Source: Paragorgia papillata
Lineage: Eukaryota > Cnidaria > Anthozoa > Scleralcyonacea > Coralliidae
NCBI GenBank assembly: GCA_035771165.1
Contig: JAWNZC010000286.1
Location: 765,001-829,000, forward strand
Length of the DNA: 64,000 nt
Direction of reading: 5' to 3'
In this document: piece after piece, positions 20,385 to 31,025 of the stretch
How the letters are laid out: each line of letters starts with the position of its first letter
Numbering within the stretch: the first letter of the stretch is position 1
The notes under the pieces: model-generated
Seen by the model: only the letters and a program-made list of their open reading frames with translations
Told to the model about the DNA's origin: nothing
Databases searched by the model: none
Position numbers and translations under genes: made by a program

Positions 20385-21132
20385 AGACGGAAAATAACCA
20401 CAGGAGATGGTACGAAGTAACAATTAACACTACTAAATGCAAAGAAGTAGTTATTAGAAAAAAGTTTAATACTACTGAGTATCCCATAAGGCACAACATT
20501 AACCAATGCAGTCATGCAAAAATACTTGGGTTAACTTTTCAGTCCAATGGTAGGTTCACGATGCATGTGAAGACAAAATTAGGTGAGGCCAATAGATGTT
20601 TATATGTAATTCGAGGCCTAAGAAAAGAAGGATACAGTCAGGAGTAAATTGATTTATTTTTTAAAGGTGTAGTTATTTCCACGTTAGTTGATAGCCTTTC
20701 GGTATACGGAGCAAGTACTGCTGACTTAAATATGATTCAATGCTTTTTAGATAGATGTTTTAGGAGTCATTACACCTCCAAACTATTCAATATCCAAGAA
20801 CTATTAGAAAAATATGATAGAAGACTTTTCCTGAAAATTAAAATGAATAGTTATCACCCATTGCATTCACTCCTCCCCAAGGTTAAAGAATCATCGCTAA
20901 GACTAAGACGTAGAACCAGTCAGTTGCCCAAAATAAATACTGAGCGATTTAAAAATAGTTTTGTAAATAGACTATGTTTTAGATATAAATTGACAGTTTA
21001 GTTTTATTTTTTATTGACAGTTTAGTTTAAGTTAATTAGTATATTAGAATAGTTTTATCTTAAAATCATGTTTATTCAATGTTCATATAATTGTAACTTT
21101 TATATGTATTTTTATCAAATGAATAAAGACCA

Positions 21133-21165
<33 letters not shown>

Positions 21166-21170
21166 TATCA
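20385..21170 (+). pseudogene. LINE 2: 3' end of ORF2 with (TTA)n tail
   Basis: One frame, with a TAA near 20646, reads TTKCKEVVIRK, then HAKILGLTFQSNGRFTMHV (RT motif D region), and RRRTSQLPKINTERFKNSF at the C-terminus, stopping at 21001. AATAAAGACCAATTATTATT follows, a 3' UTR and an (ATT)n tail typical of LINE ends. Catalytic RT motifs are absent because of 5' truncation. Confidence 0.75.
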
Positions 21171-21179
21171 ATCAGTTCC

Positions 21180-21490
21180 TTAGGTGTTTTCTCAAAAGAA
21201 TGTCGTACCTTTTTGGAGATGTTAAACGATCTAGGTCTTGATAAAAATCACCAAAATTTTTGTATTAAGAAAATAATGTCTATCGCCATTAGAACAACAT
21301 ACTATATATTTTGTTGTAGAAACAAGGCTTGGACAAATCCGGACTTAATGAACATTTGAAGATACATTTTAAATTCAAATTTTTCTATATAGTTGTAAAC
21401 AATAAATAGGTTCAAGTAGTCAATTATAAATTACCTTAATTAGTGAGATTTATAATTGTATATATATATAAAGTATTTCAATAAAGTTTC

Positions 21491-21535
<45 letters not shown>
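21180..21535 (+). pseudogene. third LINE-like 3' end with (ATT)n tail
   Basis: A short frame, FSKECRTFLEMLNDLGLDK...AIRTTYYIFCCRNKAW, stops near 21357. A 3' UTR with AATAAAG and an (ATT)n tail follows. The tail and position suggest a different LINE family; the coding part is not diagnostic. Confidence 0.45.
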
Positions 21536-21539
<4 letters not shown>

Positions 21540-21604
21540 AAGGTCAAAACAGTAGGTTTTTTTGTGAATGAGAACTTTCCAATGATAATGATATTAATAC
21601 GAAA

Positions 21605-21835
21605 AGCTGCGTCCGTTAAGTAAACTAATGATCACGTCAGACATCCTAACTGTAACTGGTGTATAACTCAAAGCTAGTGAAGAGAAATAATGATGTCGAA
21701 TCTTCGCGAGACATGCCTTATTTCCATTATAGTCACGAGATTAACAACAAGTTTACACATATTGTTCTCAAGATTATACTCAAAGAAATATGTCAAAAAT
21801 GGTCATAAATCATGCATAATAGATCAAATAGTGAA
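21605..21835 (-). pseudogene. 5' fragment of a paralogue of the 550-aa gene
   Basis: Matches 15800-15970. ATG at 21644 (minus) is followed by codons for SDVIISLLN, against FGVIATLLN in the intact gene, and homology stops after about 11 codons. The 5' flank is conserved over roughly 190 bp (ATAATGATG, TCGAATCTTCG, AGTCACGAGATTAAC). This is a truncated tandem duplicate; a Tc1/mariner-like MITE starts at its upstream end. Confidence 0.72.
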
Positions 21836-21837
21836 TA

Positions 21838-21986
21838 CAGTAAAAACCCGCTAACAAGAACCTTCAACTATAAGAACCTCAGGCTGAAATTAAGAATTTA
21901 TTTATATAAGAACATATAAGAATATAAGAACCTACCCCAGGCTGATTTGGTAAAATGTAGGTAGTCTTGTTAGCGGGTTTTTACTG
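21838..21986. mobile_element. Tc1/mariner-like MITE with TA target
   Basis: 149 bp. The left end CAGTAAAAACCCGCTAACAA is matched in reverse by TTGTTAGCGGGTTTTTACTG. TA flanks both ends (21836-21837, 21987-21988). Too short to encode anything. Confidence 0.85.
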
Positions 21987-21988
21987 TA

Positions 21989-22100
21989 CTTTAAGGCCAG
22001 CGCTAAACGTCGCACTATAGACGAATTTAATTGCCGAGACGAATTTAATTGTTTAAATTTATTTTATTCGACGTTAAATTCGACGTTTAACCTGACGTCG
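21989..22100. repeat. short inverted/tandem repeat (GACGAATTTAATTG)
   Basis: GACGAATTTAATTG occurs twice in tandem. TTCGACGTTAAATTCGACGTTTAACC partly pairs with the left side (CTAAACGTCG). Probably a small foldback. Confidence 0.45.
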
Positions 22101-22119
22101 CATATATATATAGGAGGCC

Positions 22120-23010
22120 CAGTAAACTCGACACGCGTGGAGTAATTTTACACACGTGGACAAACGTGATTTGCGAACAAATTTCTGTGATCTGAATATT
22201 TATTTATTTATATATATGTGTGGATGGACCATATACGCGGTTAAGATTGTGGGGCACTGGGGACAATATAGTTCTTGACAAAAAGATTTGAACTAACAAC
22301 TTAATTTATTCTTGACAAAAAGACTTGAGAAAGGAGTTTTTGGGAAACGTATATCACTTTTGAAAGAACAGAAACAAATCAACGTCTACGTATAAAGCAG
22401 AACAACATCCTTAGTAGAAGAAAAAACCCGTCACACCGAAATTCGAAAGAGGAAAAAAACAAGGAAGAAAAAGGCTGAAAAGGTTAAGCTTACGGTAAAA
22501 CTATAGAGCGGCCGCTTTCAGTATTAAATCACGAACATTTAGTAGCAATGCTGTTCGAGTTTCCCTGTCACTGTTACAGTAATTTTGTTTTCGATTTCGT
22601 GTGTCCTTATTTTAAACGTAACGTATCCGTTATGTTTTCGCTTGCCAGTGCCCCGTTGTTGGCTGCCGTCTTATCTCCTTAAATATTTCCCTTTGGTAAA
22701 ACCACTTGTAAAATTTAGCGTAGCTTGTTTATAATTTGGCATAAAAATCGGTGAAGGAGCAATTTTTCGTCTGTTAAATATATAAATGCTGCCAAGTGCT
22801 GCATGTTGAAATATTACAGATATAAAAGACTGCATGAAAACATTTTTTCAGATGAAAACATTTTTTCAGGAGAAAACAATCTTTTCAGGTGAAAACAGTT
22901 GTAACACTTCAGATTTTGAGACGAAATTTATTTCTGCTATTCTAAATGAATTTGAAATGCCATAAAATGAATATAGCCGTGGCAGCTAGGCAGATGTCCA
23001 ATGCCTTTGA
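22120..23010 (-). repeat. dispersed repeat, copy 1 (inverted relative to 59085-61040)
   Basis: Blocks such as GTGGGGCACT, TTCTTGACAAAAAGA, AGAACAGAAACAAATCAACG, TTTGGCATAAAAA and GCATTGG...CTAGGCAG recur in reverse order and orientation at 59085-59345 and 60700-60950. The other copy carries about 1.35 kb of extra DNA in the middle. No coding frame; probably a non-autonomous transposon. Confidence 0.6.
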
Positions 23011-23115
23011 AAAATGCAAAATATTTTTAGATGCTCTAGCAATGTTATTTGTGAACATGAAAAAGAGAGAACTATAAAATATAACCCAAATATTTTGCTG
23101 ATATTTCAACGCTTG

Positions 23116-23200
23116 CTTCAGTAGCTCGGTGGTGACATCGTCAGTTTGCACGCAGAATGGTCGAGTTCAAATCGTGGATGCGACCTGCATTTTTCATCAT
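23116..23200 (+). repeat. tRNA-derived SINE head (A and B boxes)
   Basis: TAGCTCGGTGGT at 23122-23133 fits a pol III A box and GAGTTCAAATC at 23163-23173 fits a B box, at tRNA-like spacing. No full cloverleaf is evident, so this is a SINE head or tRNA pseudogene rather than a tRNA gene. Confidence 0.5.
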
Positions 23201-23271
23201 CTCAATTTTTTTTCTGAATATTGTCTTGAAAATTTTCTTTGTTATTTATTACCTTTTTCTTTAAAAATTAG

Positions 23272-24527
23272 GATGAGTGTCCAGCTAATGCATTGCGCGC
23301 TCACAATGCACCCTCGCCGCCTCGCGGCCATTTTTCGGGCCACGAAATTCAACAAGTGAAGCAATCCCTCGATATCTGAGCAATCCTTGCAGTAAATTAC
23401 TCAATTTATGTTTTTCGTGAGAGCAAAGATGACTTAGTAAGTAGTTATTGTCATATTTTTGATAATATTTGATTACACTCAGAGGGCCGTAGAGTTGTAT
23501 TTCGAGACAAGTATTCGTCGATCGGCGTTTCTTACAAAACCAAACGAAGGCCAGACAAGAGATCGTAACTAAACGTAGACACTAAATTAGATGCCATTAA
23601 TAAGAGCTAGCTAGACTTAAAGTTTTGTCATTTCAATAAGACGCATTCATACTTGTTTACAAGTGGTTTACCTGTTGGATTGCATCTCCGATTAGGATTT
23701 GTTTTGATTAGGCGCTCTTGTTCTCATATTAAGTTTCTCATTGTTTGGTTCTCAGCCGATGATATTATAAGCTTCCAAAAGTCGTTTGAATCGATTTGTA
23801 GCGATGTCTGACTCAGAATTTGTCGAAAATAATTATAAACGACACTCCACGAATCTGTCGGCGTTCTATTCGCAACGGCTTTGATTACAACGGCCTTTCA
23901 AGTACATATATATTATTTCGCACTTTACAGACTGCATATATTAAATGCATATTAAACACTTCAGTATGCTGTATACACGCTCCACGTTTCTGACGTATTT
24001 CTGCATAGCCTATTCGAAGGGAAAGGAGCCTACAACTACAAACAAAACACTGCGATAAATTGCAGTATTGCATTTGAAAATTAAACGCCAGAGAACAAGA
24101 GCGCCTAATCAAAACAAATCCTATTCGGAGATGCAATCCAACAGGTAAACCACTTGTAAACAAGTATGAATGCGTCTTATTGAAATGACAAAACTTTTAG
24201 TCTAGCTAGCTCTTATTAATGGCATCTAATTTAGTGTCTACGTTTAGTTACGAAGGCCATCGTTTGGTTTTGTAAGAAACGCCGATCGACGAATACTTGT
24301 CTCGAAATATAACTATACGGCCCTCTGAGTGTAATAAAATATTATCAAAAATATGACAATAACTACTTACTAAATCATCTTTGCTCTCACGAAAAACATA
24401 AATTGAGTAATTTACTGCAAGGATTGCTCAGATATCGAGGGATTGCTTCACTTGTTGAATTTCGTGGCCCGAAAAATGGCCGCGAGGGTGCATTGTGAGT
24501 GCGCAAGGCATTAGCTGGACACTCATC
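23272..24527. mobile_element. 1.26 kb foldback element with about 450-bp arms
   Basis: The left arm 23272-23736 and right arm 24089-24527 are near-perfect inverted copies, starting GATGAGTGTCCAGCTAATG and ending CATTAGCTGGACACTCATC. A 352-bp centre has no coding frame. The right arm lacks about 12 bases present in the left (within AAGGCCAGACAAGAGATCG). It can extrude as a cruciform. Confidence 0.88.
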
Positions 24528-24539
24528 AACTTTTTTTAT

Positions 24540-24716
24540 TTCAAATATTATACTTTAATTAAAAGTTTAAAACTATATTTTGAATTGTTCCAACGACTAT
24601 TTCCAGGCTCCCAATGAAAAAGAGCGCGAAGGTGTTTTTCTTATCAGAGGGTTATCCGAAGGATATAAATTTTACAAAAATTCGTGTAAAAGAGGGCGAG
24701 GGGTTGTTGTGTTAAC
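24540..24716 (+). repeat. dispersed repeat pair member (partner 54433-54608, inverted)
   Basis: Shares GGAACAATTCAAAATATAG (reverse), GGGAGCCTGGAAATAG (reverse) and TTATATCCTTCGGATAACC (reverse) with 54433-54608. A weaker relative is at 57440-57740. Confidence 0.75.
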
Positions 24717-25274
24717 ATACATGTATTTCTAGTGTAGTTTATATAATCAGGCAAGTAGCGCATTAGAATATAAATTTAAACGACTCCATATGCAAATTTG
24801 GAAGATCACAATATGCACATTGAGGTATTCCGAGTATGTGTTTTGTATTTCACTGCAGATGAAAATAGAATCAGTAGGCATGTATGTCCTGATTTACTTA
24901 ACACAGATTCTGAATATTCGTTGCTGCGCAAAAATAGAAAAATACTAGTGTGATAATTTTCTTGACATGTTATGCGATGAAAAAGAACGCGATAATTTGA
25001 TAGCGACAAATAGATTGCTTGACACTACCCGTGTGCGATTCAAAACACCATTGGCTTCGTATATCACATTCTCTTCTTTTAATTGAATGATGGCAGCAAA
25101 CCTTATAACTTTGGAAGATGTTAAATTGTTATTTAAATAATCCTGGCTATCAGAAGTAGCAATGTATTGTTATTTAAGTCGTATCAACAAAGATACTGTT
25201 GCCATTGTTCTGGACTAAAAATCTAATCTTATCCCGTTCAGACTTTAGAGTGGGAATAAGCTTAAACGTTTAAC
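24717..25274. other. no gene seen
   Basis: AT-rich. GACAAATAGATTGCTTGAC near 25005 resembles the end of MITE family A. Short chance frames only. Confidence 0.35.
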
Positions 25275-25498
25275 AGAGCAGGTATCATAGTTGCGTTTAC
25301 TAAAAATCTAATCTGTCGAACCATTGTTTACTTATGCTCACAAGAGCAGGTATCATAGTTGCGTTTACCTTTAGTTCAATGCGCTATTTGCGCCCTACTA
25401 AAAACCTAATCTGTCGAACCAGTGTTTACTAATGCTTACAAGAGCAGGTATCATAGTTGCGTTTACCTTTAGTTCAATGCGCTATTTGAGCTCTACTA
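25275..25498. repeat. tandem repeat, unit about 98 bp, 2.5 copies
   Basis: AGAGCAGGTATCATAGTTGC recurs at 25275, 25343 and 25441, each within CTAATCTGTCGAACCA...GCGCTATTTG. A further unit continues at 27478-27562 after the LINE. Confidence 0.85.
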
Positions 25499-27366
25499 AA
25501 CTAGAAACTGGTCTGGATATTTTTCTCCCAAGTAAGGTGCTTAAATTGCACGATTGTGATAAACCGTGGATAACTGCCGAATTTAAGAGTATAGTAGAAG
25601 ATAGACAAAAGGCTTTCTATCAGGGAAATAAACCTTTGTACAGTCGTTTACGTAACTTAGCCAACAGGGAAGGGAAGAAATTGAAATCAACATTTCTTAA
25701 AAGAAAATTGGAACAGCTTAAGTCTAATCCTAATCCAAAAAAGTGGTGGGATTCGATAAAAGGGCTTGCAGGATACCCCAAGAAAGCACAAATTTCGACC
25801 TGTCTTATTGGCAATCAAATCCTTGCTGGAAGAGCGCTTGCAGATAAAATAAATGACACATTTTCGTCCGTTACGCAACACATTGTTCCCCTTCAACCTA
25901 ATCCTGAAGTTAACGAAATTGAAATCTTATCGAGGTACATTATTAGCGAAGACGAAGTTTACACGAAACTCTCTTGTTTACGTTCTTCTAAATCACCTGG
26001 CCCGGATGATGTTCCAAATTGGATGTTAAAACTATATGCACCTATTCTTGCTGCCCCTGTAGCCTCTATCTTTAACGAATCTATACAGCAAGCATGTGTT
26101 CCTATTAGATGGAAGAAAGCTGACATTATTCCTATCCCAAAAACTGCGAGAGTTGTCGACATAACGAAAGATCTACGTCCTATTTCATTAACAGCAACTC
26201 TGTCTAAAGTTTGTGAACGCTTTATTACAGATTGGCTTATAGAGTCCATATGGGATATGATAGATAAACGACAATTTGGTTCGATACCCAATTCATCTAC
26301 TTCCCATGCACTAATCAGTTTTGTCCATCATCTACTAAGCGAAACCGACAGAACTAAGAAGACAGTAAGAGTGTTTTTGCTTGACTTTTCTAAGGCATTT
26401 GACCTTATCGACCATACTATTCTTCTTCAGAAGTTATCCAACATGAATGTTCTACCGACGTTGATTAACTGGATAAGAAGTTTTCTTACAAATCGAAAAC
26501 AACGTGTAAGATTGAAGGAATGCGTTTCTGAATGGCAAACAGTCAACGGTGGGGTTCCGCAAGGAACTGTATTAGGACCGATACTTTTCCTTGTGATGAT
26601 TAATGACCTATTGTCATATTGGACAGACCGATGGAAATATGTTGATGATAGTACAGTTACCGAAAGCATTCCTAGCAATTGTGACAGTAACCTACAAAGT
26701 CTTGTCAATGAGATCAACGACTGGACTACTCAAAATAAAATGAAACTTAATGTTACTAAATGTAAAGAATTAATCGTCGATTTTTCAAAAGAAAAACGGT
26801 CGTTTTTGCCATTGAACATTGCAGGAGTTTTGGTCGAAAAAGTCAAATCTGCTCGATTACTTGGACTTATTATCCAAGACGATCTGAGATGGAATGAACA
26901 TGTTAATAGGATCGTGAAGAAAGCAGGAAAAAGGCTTTACATGTTGAGATTACTAAAACGATCAAATGCTGAAATAGATACGTTAATAATAGTATATACT
27001 ACGATAATTAGACCTGTGCTTGAATACGCTTCCCAGGTATGGCATTATAATATTCCAAACTATTTGAGCGACGAGATTGAAGTCCTGCAAAAACGTGCAT
27101 TGAGAATTATTTTACCTTCCTTAAGTTATAGAGAAGCTTTGGGCTGTACAAAGATTTTAACTTTAAAGGAACGCCGTGAAAACTTATCTGATAATTTTTT
27201 TAAGAACAATCACAATAACCTAAAGTTTCAAGAATGTTTACCTGATAGAATTTTAACTAACTATGAACTAAGACTTAGCGGATTTTACAACCATTATTTA
27301 TGTAAGACTGAACGTTTTAAGAACTCGTTTTCCCCTCAAAGTGTTTTAAGAAGTAATTGTAAATAA
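25499..27366 (+). CDS. LINE reverse transcriptase, frame fully open
   Basis: About 620 aa without stop or shift. The first 22 codons of the longer open frame (from 25432) come from the tandem repeat and are not LINE sequence. Domains: linker with KPWITAEFKSIVEDRQKAF (residues 15-35); RT from about 160 with FLLDFSKAFDLIDH (motif A), GGVPQGTVLGPILFLVMIND (B), WKYVDDSTVTESI (C, YVDD catalytic Asp pair) and ARLLGLIIQDDLRWNEH (D); thumb with VLQKRALRIILP; C-terminus CKTERFKNSF. The endonuclease and ORF1 are missing because of 5' truncation, so it cannot mobilise itself, but the RT core looks undamaged. Family is CR1/L2-like by motif style; the clade is not settled. Confidence 0.88.
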
Positions 27367-27480
27367 TATGTATAAATTAGAATTCTTCATAAATATGTAA
27401 ATCTTTTAACTACTACTGATGTAATTTAACCTTTATAGGTTACAATATCGGTTTTTTAATAAATCTAAATATAAATCTAA
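25499..27480 (+). mobile_element. LINE 3 (CR1/L2-like), 5'-truncated, inserted in the tandem repeat
   Basis: Starts at CTACTAAACTAGAAACTGG and ends AATAAATCTAAATATAAA, between two halves of the about 98-bp unit (CCTACTAAA | AATCTAATCTG), so the insertion site is defined. The 3' tail is a short TAAATC/TAAATA repeat. Confidence 0.82.
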
Positions 27481-27562
27481 TCTGTCGAACCAGTGTTTAC
27501 TAATGCTCACAAGAGCAGGTATAGCTGCGTTTACCTTTTAAAGTTCAATGCGCTATTTGCAT
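27478..27562. repeat. last tandem-repeat unit, right of LINE
   Basis: CTAATCTGTCGAACCAGTG...AGAGCAGGTAT...CAATGCGCTATTTG matches the array at 25275-25498. Confidence 0.85.
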
Positions 27563-28599
27563 GCGCTCCACTGAGTACTGTACAGGGAAACATGATATAA
27601 TTGATGACAAGGCATGAAATCCGTAAAAATATGCTGTAGCTTCAATGATTTACTGATATATTTCCTAAAAATCGTTTGCTATATGAATGTAATACATAAA
27701 CACATCGAACGCTTTCTTAACAGGATATTGTTTCTTTGTGACATTGTGTACATAAAATTGGCTTGATTTGGTCGCCACGTTTTGAAACCGACATTTGAAA
27801 ACAAGCGCCATTTGGCCATGGCTAGAAGTTTAAAGTGACAATTTTCTTTTATTTCAAATACAGTAGTGATCTTATACGACTATTTTTTTAGAAAACATGG
27901 TGGATGGAACGGCCCTTTTCATGATGTCAATACAGTAAATAGGCATAGAATGAAGGTCCTGAGGAATTAATGACGAATCAAGGTAGATAATTAATTCTTG
28001 CATAGGTTAATTTAGAGTGTAAAATAGACAGGTAATTTTTTATTTGGCATTTTTAAAAAATATGCCATTATGCTAGGACTATCACAGACAGACAGACAGA
28101 CAGACAGACACACCACTATATATATATACTGTATATAATTATATAACTTTGAATTATTATTCATTTTTAGATGTACTCTGCATAAAGTATGGAGATCAGT
28201 TTAATAAAAGCCACCAGCAAGTTGTTGTGGCTTGCAACCAAAAATGTTGGGATGCGAAACAAAGATTGAGCAAGCAAGAACCAAGTGAACCTAACATCTA
28301 AACGCACTAAGGATTTGGTATAATTATGATTAACGATTATATTGACTAGTTTTTGTTCATTATTGATGCATATTTTTAGGATGTAAATCAGTATAAGATT
28401 GAACATTATAGGCAACTAAAATACTCATAGTACATACACAGTAGTCACGTTCTGTAATTCAATATAATATACTATTAAATGTTTTGTAAATCATTTATAT
28501 AGTTGTCATTTCTTAAATTACTAAGATTCCTCTATTAGATCTAACTTAGAAAATTCTGTAAGGTCTTATAAAGTTTGTATGATCTGGCAAGATCTTTCA
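27563..28599. other. AT-rich gap with (GACA)n and (TA)n
   Basis: CAGACAGACAGACAGACA at 28087-28110 is followed by a (TA)n tract. No gene was recognised. Confidence 0.5.
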
Positions 28600-29275
28600 A
28601 AATATTTCAAGATTCTGTAAGATCCTATGAGACCTTGTAATATCTTGTATGCACTATGCATGTCTCGTATAGTGTATTCTTGTATGATCTTTTAAAATCT
28701 TATAAGATTCTGTAAGATCTTGTACGATCTTGCAAGATCTTATAAAATTCCATAAGATTTTATAAGATCTTGTATGATCTTGTATGATCTTGCATGATCT
28801 TGTAACTTGTAAGGTCTTGACAGTATGATCTTGTAAGATCTTGCATGATCTTGTAAGATATTGCATGATCTTGTAAGATCTTGTATGATCTTGCATGATC
28901 TTGTATGATCTTGCATGATCTTGCATGATCTTGTAACTTGTAAGGTCTTGACAGTATGATCTTGTAAGATCTTGCATGATCTTGTAAGATATTGCATGAT
29001 CTTGTAAGATCTTGTATGATCTTGCATGATCTTGTATGATCTTGCATGATCTTGTATGATCTTGTATGCTCTTTCATGATCTTGTAAGATCTTGTAAGAT
29101 CTTGTGAGATCTTGTATGATCTTGCATGATCTTGTAAGATCTTGTATGATCTTGTAAGATCTTGCAAGATCTTACAAAATTCCATAAGATCTTGTAAGAT
29201 ATAACAAGATCTTGCAAGATCTTACATAAGATCTTGCAAGATACATAGGAAAACTTGCAAGATCTTATGTAAGAT
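28600..29275. repeat. 10-bp GATCTTGYAW minisatellite with 131-bp higher-order unit
   Basis: More than 50 units of about 10 bp (TGATCTTGTA / AGATCTTGCA). AACTTGTAAGGTCTTGACAG interrupts at 28804 and again at 28935, giving a 131-bp higher-order period. Three minus-strand frames are open because the period is 10 (30 bp = 10 codons); these are not genes. Toward the right edge the array becomes self-inverted (CTTGCAAGATCTTACATAAG). Confidence 0.92.
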
Positions 29276-30065
29276 TTTCACATGGGTTACTACAGTAGCT
29301 AATACACCTCTTTTCATGTACGGTATTACTTATAATAAAGAGCTGTCTGAAATGTACTGTGATTGTAATACGTGTAATTTATTTTACACGTTTCACCTTA
29401 GTTTGAAATACTAAACCTCGTTCAAAAGGTGATTGTGAGAAACATTAAACAAATATATGAATTGACATGAATAAAATACAGGTAGAGGTACTGTATATTA
29501 AAAAAAGGTATTAGTATATATTACATCAATACATCACATTACATGCAACCACAGTGTTAAATATTCAACGACAAGCTATAGTGCAAGTTTTCACAGACTG
29601 AATTACAGGTGTATATTCAGGCTGCACACAGGCTAGTCACCACTATCAAATTTCATCAGGAAAAATCAGGGGCATGGCAGCTAATACAATTATATACAAA
29701 GTGATCAAATTGTTATATATTGTTAAACAGAAAAATTACTGTATTTTTGCACCCATGTAACAAGTTTCAACACATTAATGTTATTATTGACTATTATTTC
29801 TTCATAGCAAAGTAAATACTTATTACGTGCAATTTAAAAATGCTTAATTACTGTATGTTCCAATCAAAAGCTTGTCCAACACCCAAACTTTCTGACAATG
29901 ACTTTCCAACAAACATCCTGTATCAGGCATTTTGGACAGTGAGCAACCCCCCCCCCCCCCCCCCCCCCCCATACACACACACACACCCTACCACCCTCTA
30001 CAGTATCTGTAGCCACACCACTTAGATGGCCAACCAACCTCGATAAAATGTCTCAAAAACACCGT
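29276..30065. other. no gene; poly-C and (CA)n
   Basis: A run of more than 20 C at 29947-29970 is followed by ACACACAC. Otherwise AT-rich. Confidence 0.5.
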
Positions 30066-30933
30066 TGATGGCATTTTTTGTTACAAGTAGGCAACCATGC
30101 CAGATCGTATCAGATAGTATATACAGTACTTCGAACGTGAGGGGGGTTGCCAGCCGTAATTTTGAATTGAAAAACTAAAATTCATGGTTTTTTAAAAAAA
30201 CATTGGAATGAATGGGATTTCTGTGGAGTCATGCATTAACTACATTGGTGTTCTATTTTGAATGGCTCACTTCAGAATGCATCCAATCAGCGTGCGTTAA
30301 GTTCTGATTAAACTAATTCACATAACTCACAATCATAAACAAACAAGAAATATGGTGTGAATACACCTAAATATAACACTTTGAAGAAAAGCTATGTAAT
30401 TTATTAGATCTGGTAGCTACAGGAAAGTCTCATATTTGTAAATTACTTCGTTTTATTTTGATAATTTGCTGATACCACCATGTATCTACTGTTATAAAGC
30501 TGAGCTTTTGTATTACAGTGTGGTGTTACTGTATTTATATTGTTCCTTAGACATTTAACTCACCGGTTCTGGTGGTTCAACAGTGATATCTTGTCATACA
30601 CGAAAGGCAACTTCTTCGAAGTTTTATATTTAGGTGAATTTGCACCATGTTTCTTGTTTGTTTATGATTGTGAGTTATGCAAATTAGAATAATCAGAACT
30701 TCACGCACACTGATTGGATGCATCCTGAATTTAGCAATTCAAATAAAACACAAATGTATTATTAGACAGCTTTTTACAGATGTCCCATCCACCACATTGT
30801 ACTTTCAAAAAGCTCTTTATTTTAGTATATAAATCAATAATTACAGATGGCAACCCCCCTCATGCACCTTCAAAGTATGCACTATCCGATATGATTTAGC
30901 ATGGTTGCCTACTTGTAACAAAAAATGCCATCA
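30066..30933. mobile_element. 870-bp foldback element
   Basis: TGATGGCATTTTTTGTTACA at the left is matched by TGTAACAAAAAATGCCATCA at the right. Pairing continues inward: ACTTGTAGGCAACCATG-type blocks, GGGGGGTTGCCA, ATGCATCCAATCAG and AAACAAACAAGAAA. No coding frame. It ends about 90 bp from the zinc-finger gene's stop codon and may form part of its 3' UTR. Confidence 0.82.
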
Positions 30934-31025
30934 AAAGTAATATTTTGAAGCCTTGACCAGCTGTCTAATTGGTAATTGTAAATATTTAAAAATATTTTTA
31001 GCAATTTAGTTATACTGCTACTCTA

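Noticed and set aside
28654..29185. Overlapping minus-strand frames of 95-141 codons
   Set aside because: They translate the 10-bp GATCTTG minisatellite in three frames and are open only because of the repeat.
28600..29275. CRISPR-like regular repeat
   Set aside because: Units are contiguous with no unique spacers, and the genome is eukaryotic.
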